Assembly (NCBI RefSeq): GCF_000336775.1
Contig: NZ_AOLJ01000019.1
Span: 1-64,000, forward strand
From: Haloferax gibbonsii ATCC 33959
GTDB lineage: Archaea; Halobacteriota; Halobacteria; Halobacteriales; Haloferacaceae
Direction of reading: 5' to 3'
Length of the DNA stretch: 64,000 nt
Below the pieces are notes generated by a model. It saw only the letters and a list, made by a program, of their open reading frames with translations. It did no database searches and was not told the origin of the DNA. A program made the translations under genes and the position numbers. Of this stretch, positions 63,136-64,000 are shown piece by piece. Within the stretch, counting starts at the first letter, position 1. Each line of letters opens with the position of its first letter.

Positions 63136-64000
63136 GTGCGACTCGTACAGGTGTTGGTGCCGACCGGCAAGCGCGAGGCCGTCCTGCGGACGCTCGACGA
63201 GGAGGGCGTCGACTACGCCGTCTCCGAGGAGACGTCCGGGCGCGGCTTCGTCGCCGTCGTCACCTTCCCGGTCCCCAAGGAGGCCGTCGAACCGGTGTTA
63301 GCGCGACTCCGCGAGGCGGGCGTCGAGCGCGACGCCTACACCGTGGTCGTCGCCGCCGAGACGGTCGCGTCGAAGCGGTTCGACCAACTGCGCGAGCAGT
63401 ACGAGGAAGACGACGAGAACGGCGACCGCATCGCCCGCGAGGAACTGGCCTCGAAGGCCGCCGACCTCGCGCCGTCGGTTTCGACCTACGTGCTCATGAC
63501 GGTCATCTCGGCGCTCGTCGCCACCGCGGGCCTGCTTCTCGACTCGCCGGCCGTGGTCGTCGGCTCGATGGTCATCGCCCCGCTCGTCGGCCCCGCGATG
63601 TCCGCGAGCGTCGGCACCGTCGTCGACGACGACGAGATGTTCGGCCGCGGGGTTCGCCTGCAGGCGCTCGGCGGCGTCCTCGCGGTCGGCGCGGCCGCCG
63701 TCTTCGCCTTCCTGCTCAAACAGACCGGGGCGGTCCCGCTGTCGTCCGCGGAGGTGCTTTCGATTCCCGAGGTGGACGAGCGCCTCGCGCCCGACGTGCT
63801 GTCGCTCGTCATCGCGCTCGGCGCGGGAGCCGCCGGCGCGATTTCGCTCTCCTCCGGCGTCTCGACCGCGCTCGTCGGCGTCATGATAGCCGCCGCGTTG
63901 GTCCCGCCGACCGCCGTCGTCGGCATCGGCATCGCGTGGGGCGCGCCCGAGGCCGTCGTCGGCTCGGCCATCCTCGTCCTCGTCAACATCCTCTCCGTCA
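63136..64000 (+). CDS. TIGR00341/DUF389 membrane protein (3' truncated by window)
   Basis: At least 288 residues from a GTG start (MRLVQVLVPTGKREAVLRTL). An N-terminal ACT-like soluble domain (1-80) is followed by a helical linker (AREELASKAADLAPSV) and at least five membrane helices from about residue 118. The DUF389 hallmark VVVGSMVIAPLVGPAMSASV is present. Function is unknown; related haloarchaeal proteins are common. The gene runs past the window end. Confidence 0.9.
   Translation, partial: MRLVQVLVPTGKREAVLRTLDEEGVDYAVSEETSGRGFVAVVTFPVPKEAVEPVLARLREAGVERDAYTVVVAAETVASKRFDQLREQYEEDDENGDRIAREELASKAADLAPSVSTYVLMTVISALVATAGLLLDSPAVVVGSMVIAPLVGPAMSASVGTVVDDDEMFGRGVRLQALGGVLAVGAAAVFAFLLKQTGAVPLSSAEVLSIPEVDERLAPDVLSLVIALGAGAAGAISLSSGVSTALVGVMIAAALVPPTAVVGIGIAWGAPEAVVGSAILVLVNILSV

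Overview
The window is a roughly 64 kb piece of a haloarchaeal main chromosome. The DNA is GC-rich and the proteins are acidic. Promoters are mostly TATA boxes 25-33 nt before the start codon, so transcripts are largely leaderless. The gene content is archaeal: SecF-SecD order, Pus10/TrmY, aIF5B, aIF1, PAN ATPase, pyruvoyl arginine decarboxylase, F420 genes and HTH-10/Bat regulators. Gene order and individual proteins (412-aa PanB, 433-aa AceB, PRC-barrel protein beside the IF-2-like factor) point to Haloferax or a close relative. There are no rRNA genes, CRISPR arrays or recognisable insertion sequences. The first 16 bases are a Tn5/Nextera adapter remnant, so the left edge is a contig end. 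The right edge cuts a DUF389/TIGR00341 membrane gene.

Left part (1-13.5 kb): a truncated iron-type Tat substrate-binding protein with a DtxR/SirR-like operator between TATA box and start; a second, orphan copy of that operator; a lower-GC stretch with a PH-like membrane protein; tRNA-Pro(CGG) with a nearby 13-nt echo of its T-arm; TrmY; an ABC exporter; an SppA-like protease with a membrane partner; an ABC-2 drug-type transporter; the glyoxylate-bypass operon aceA-aceB preceded by a small coupled ORF; a DUF4112 protein; a sequon-rich lipoprotein; and an EamA transporter.

Middle part (13.5-36 kb): Pus10 and RNase HII; secF-secD; a three-gene overlapping operon of CDP-alcohol phosphatidyltransferase, PHP phosphoesterase and VTT/DedA-type membrane protein; glucose-6-phosphate isomerase; a CPBP protease; the PRC-barrel division protein and Nob1, divergent from aIF5B; a histidine kinase; arginine decarboxylase; PanB; a dUTPase-like protein; aconitase; and a RimI-type acetyltransferase.

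Right part (36-64 kb): a 1079-aa multi-sensor Bat/HTH-10 regulator and a HalOD1 protein separated by a striking CTAG-flanked palindrome; a DUF5810-DUF5809-NUDIX-rhodanese operon; aIF1; an envelope cluster running MoxR, DUF58, TgpA transglutaminase, transmembrane winged-helix protein and secreted coiled-coil protein; mutS-mutL; a phosphoesterase-cofE-mer group (F420 and C1 metabolism); a NUDIX-eIF2B fusion; a D-2-hydroxyacid dehydrogenase; EngB; two HTH regulators; and a 5-formyl-THF cyclo-ligase.

Functional links: TrmY and Pus10 act in sequence on tRNA position 54. AceA/AceB and aconitase serve the glyoxylate and TCA cycles. Mer, CofE and the cyclo-ligase touch C1 cofactors. The most promising unexplained systems are the lipid-like operon at 20.6-22.7 kb and the envelope cluster at 42.8-49.7 kb. 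DUF numbers, family names and Haloferax comparisons are from memory; no search was run.
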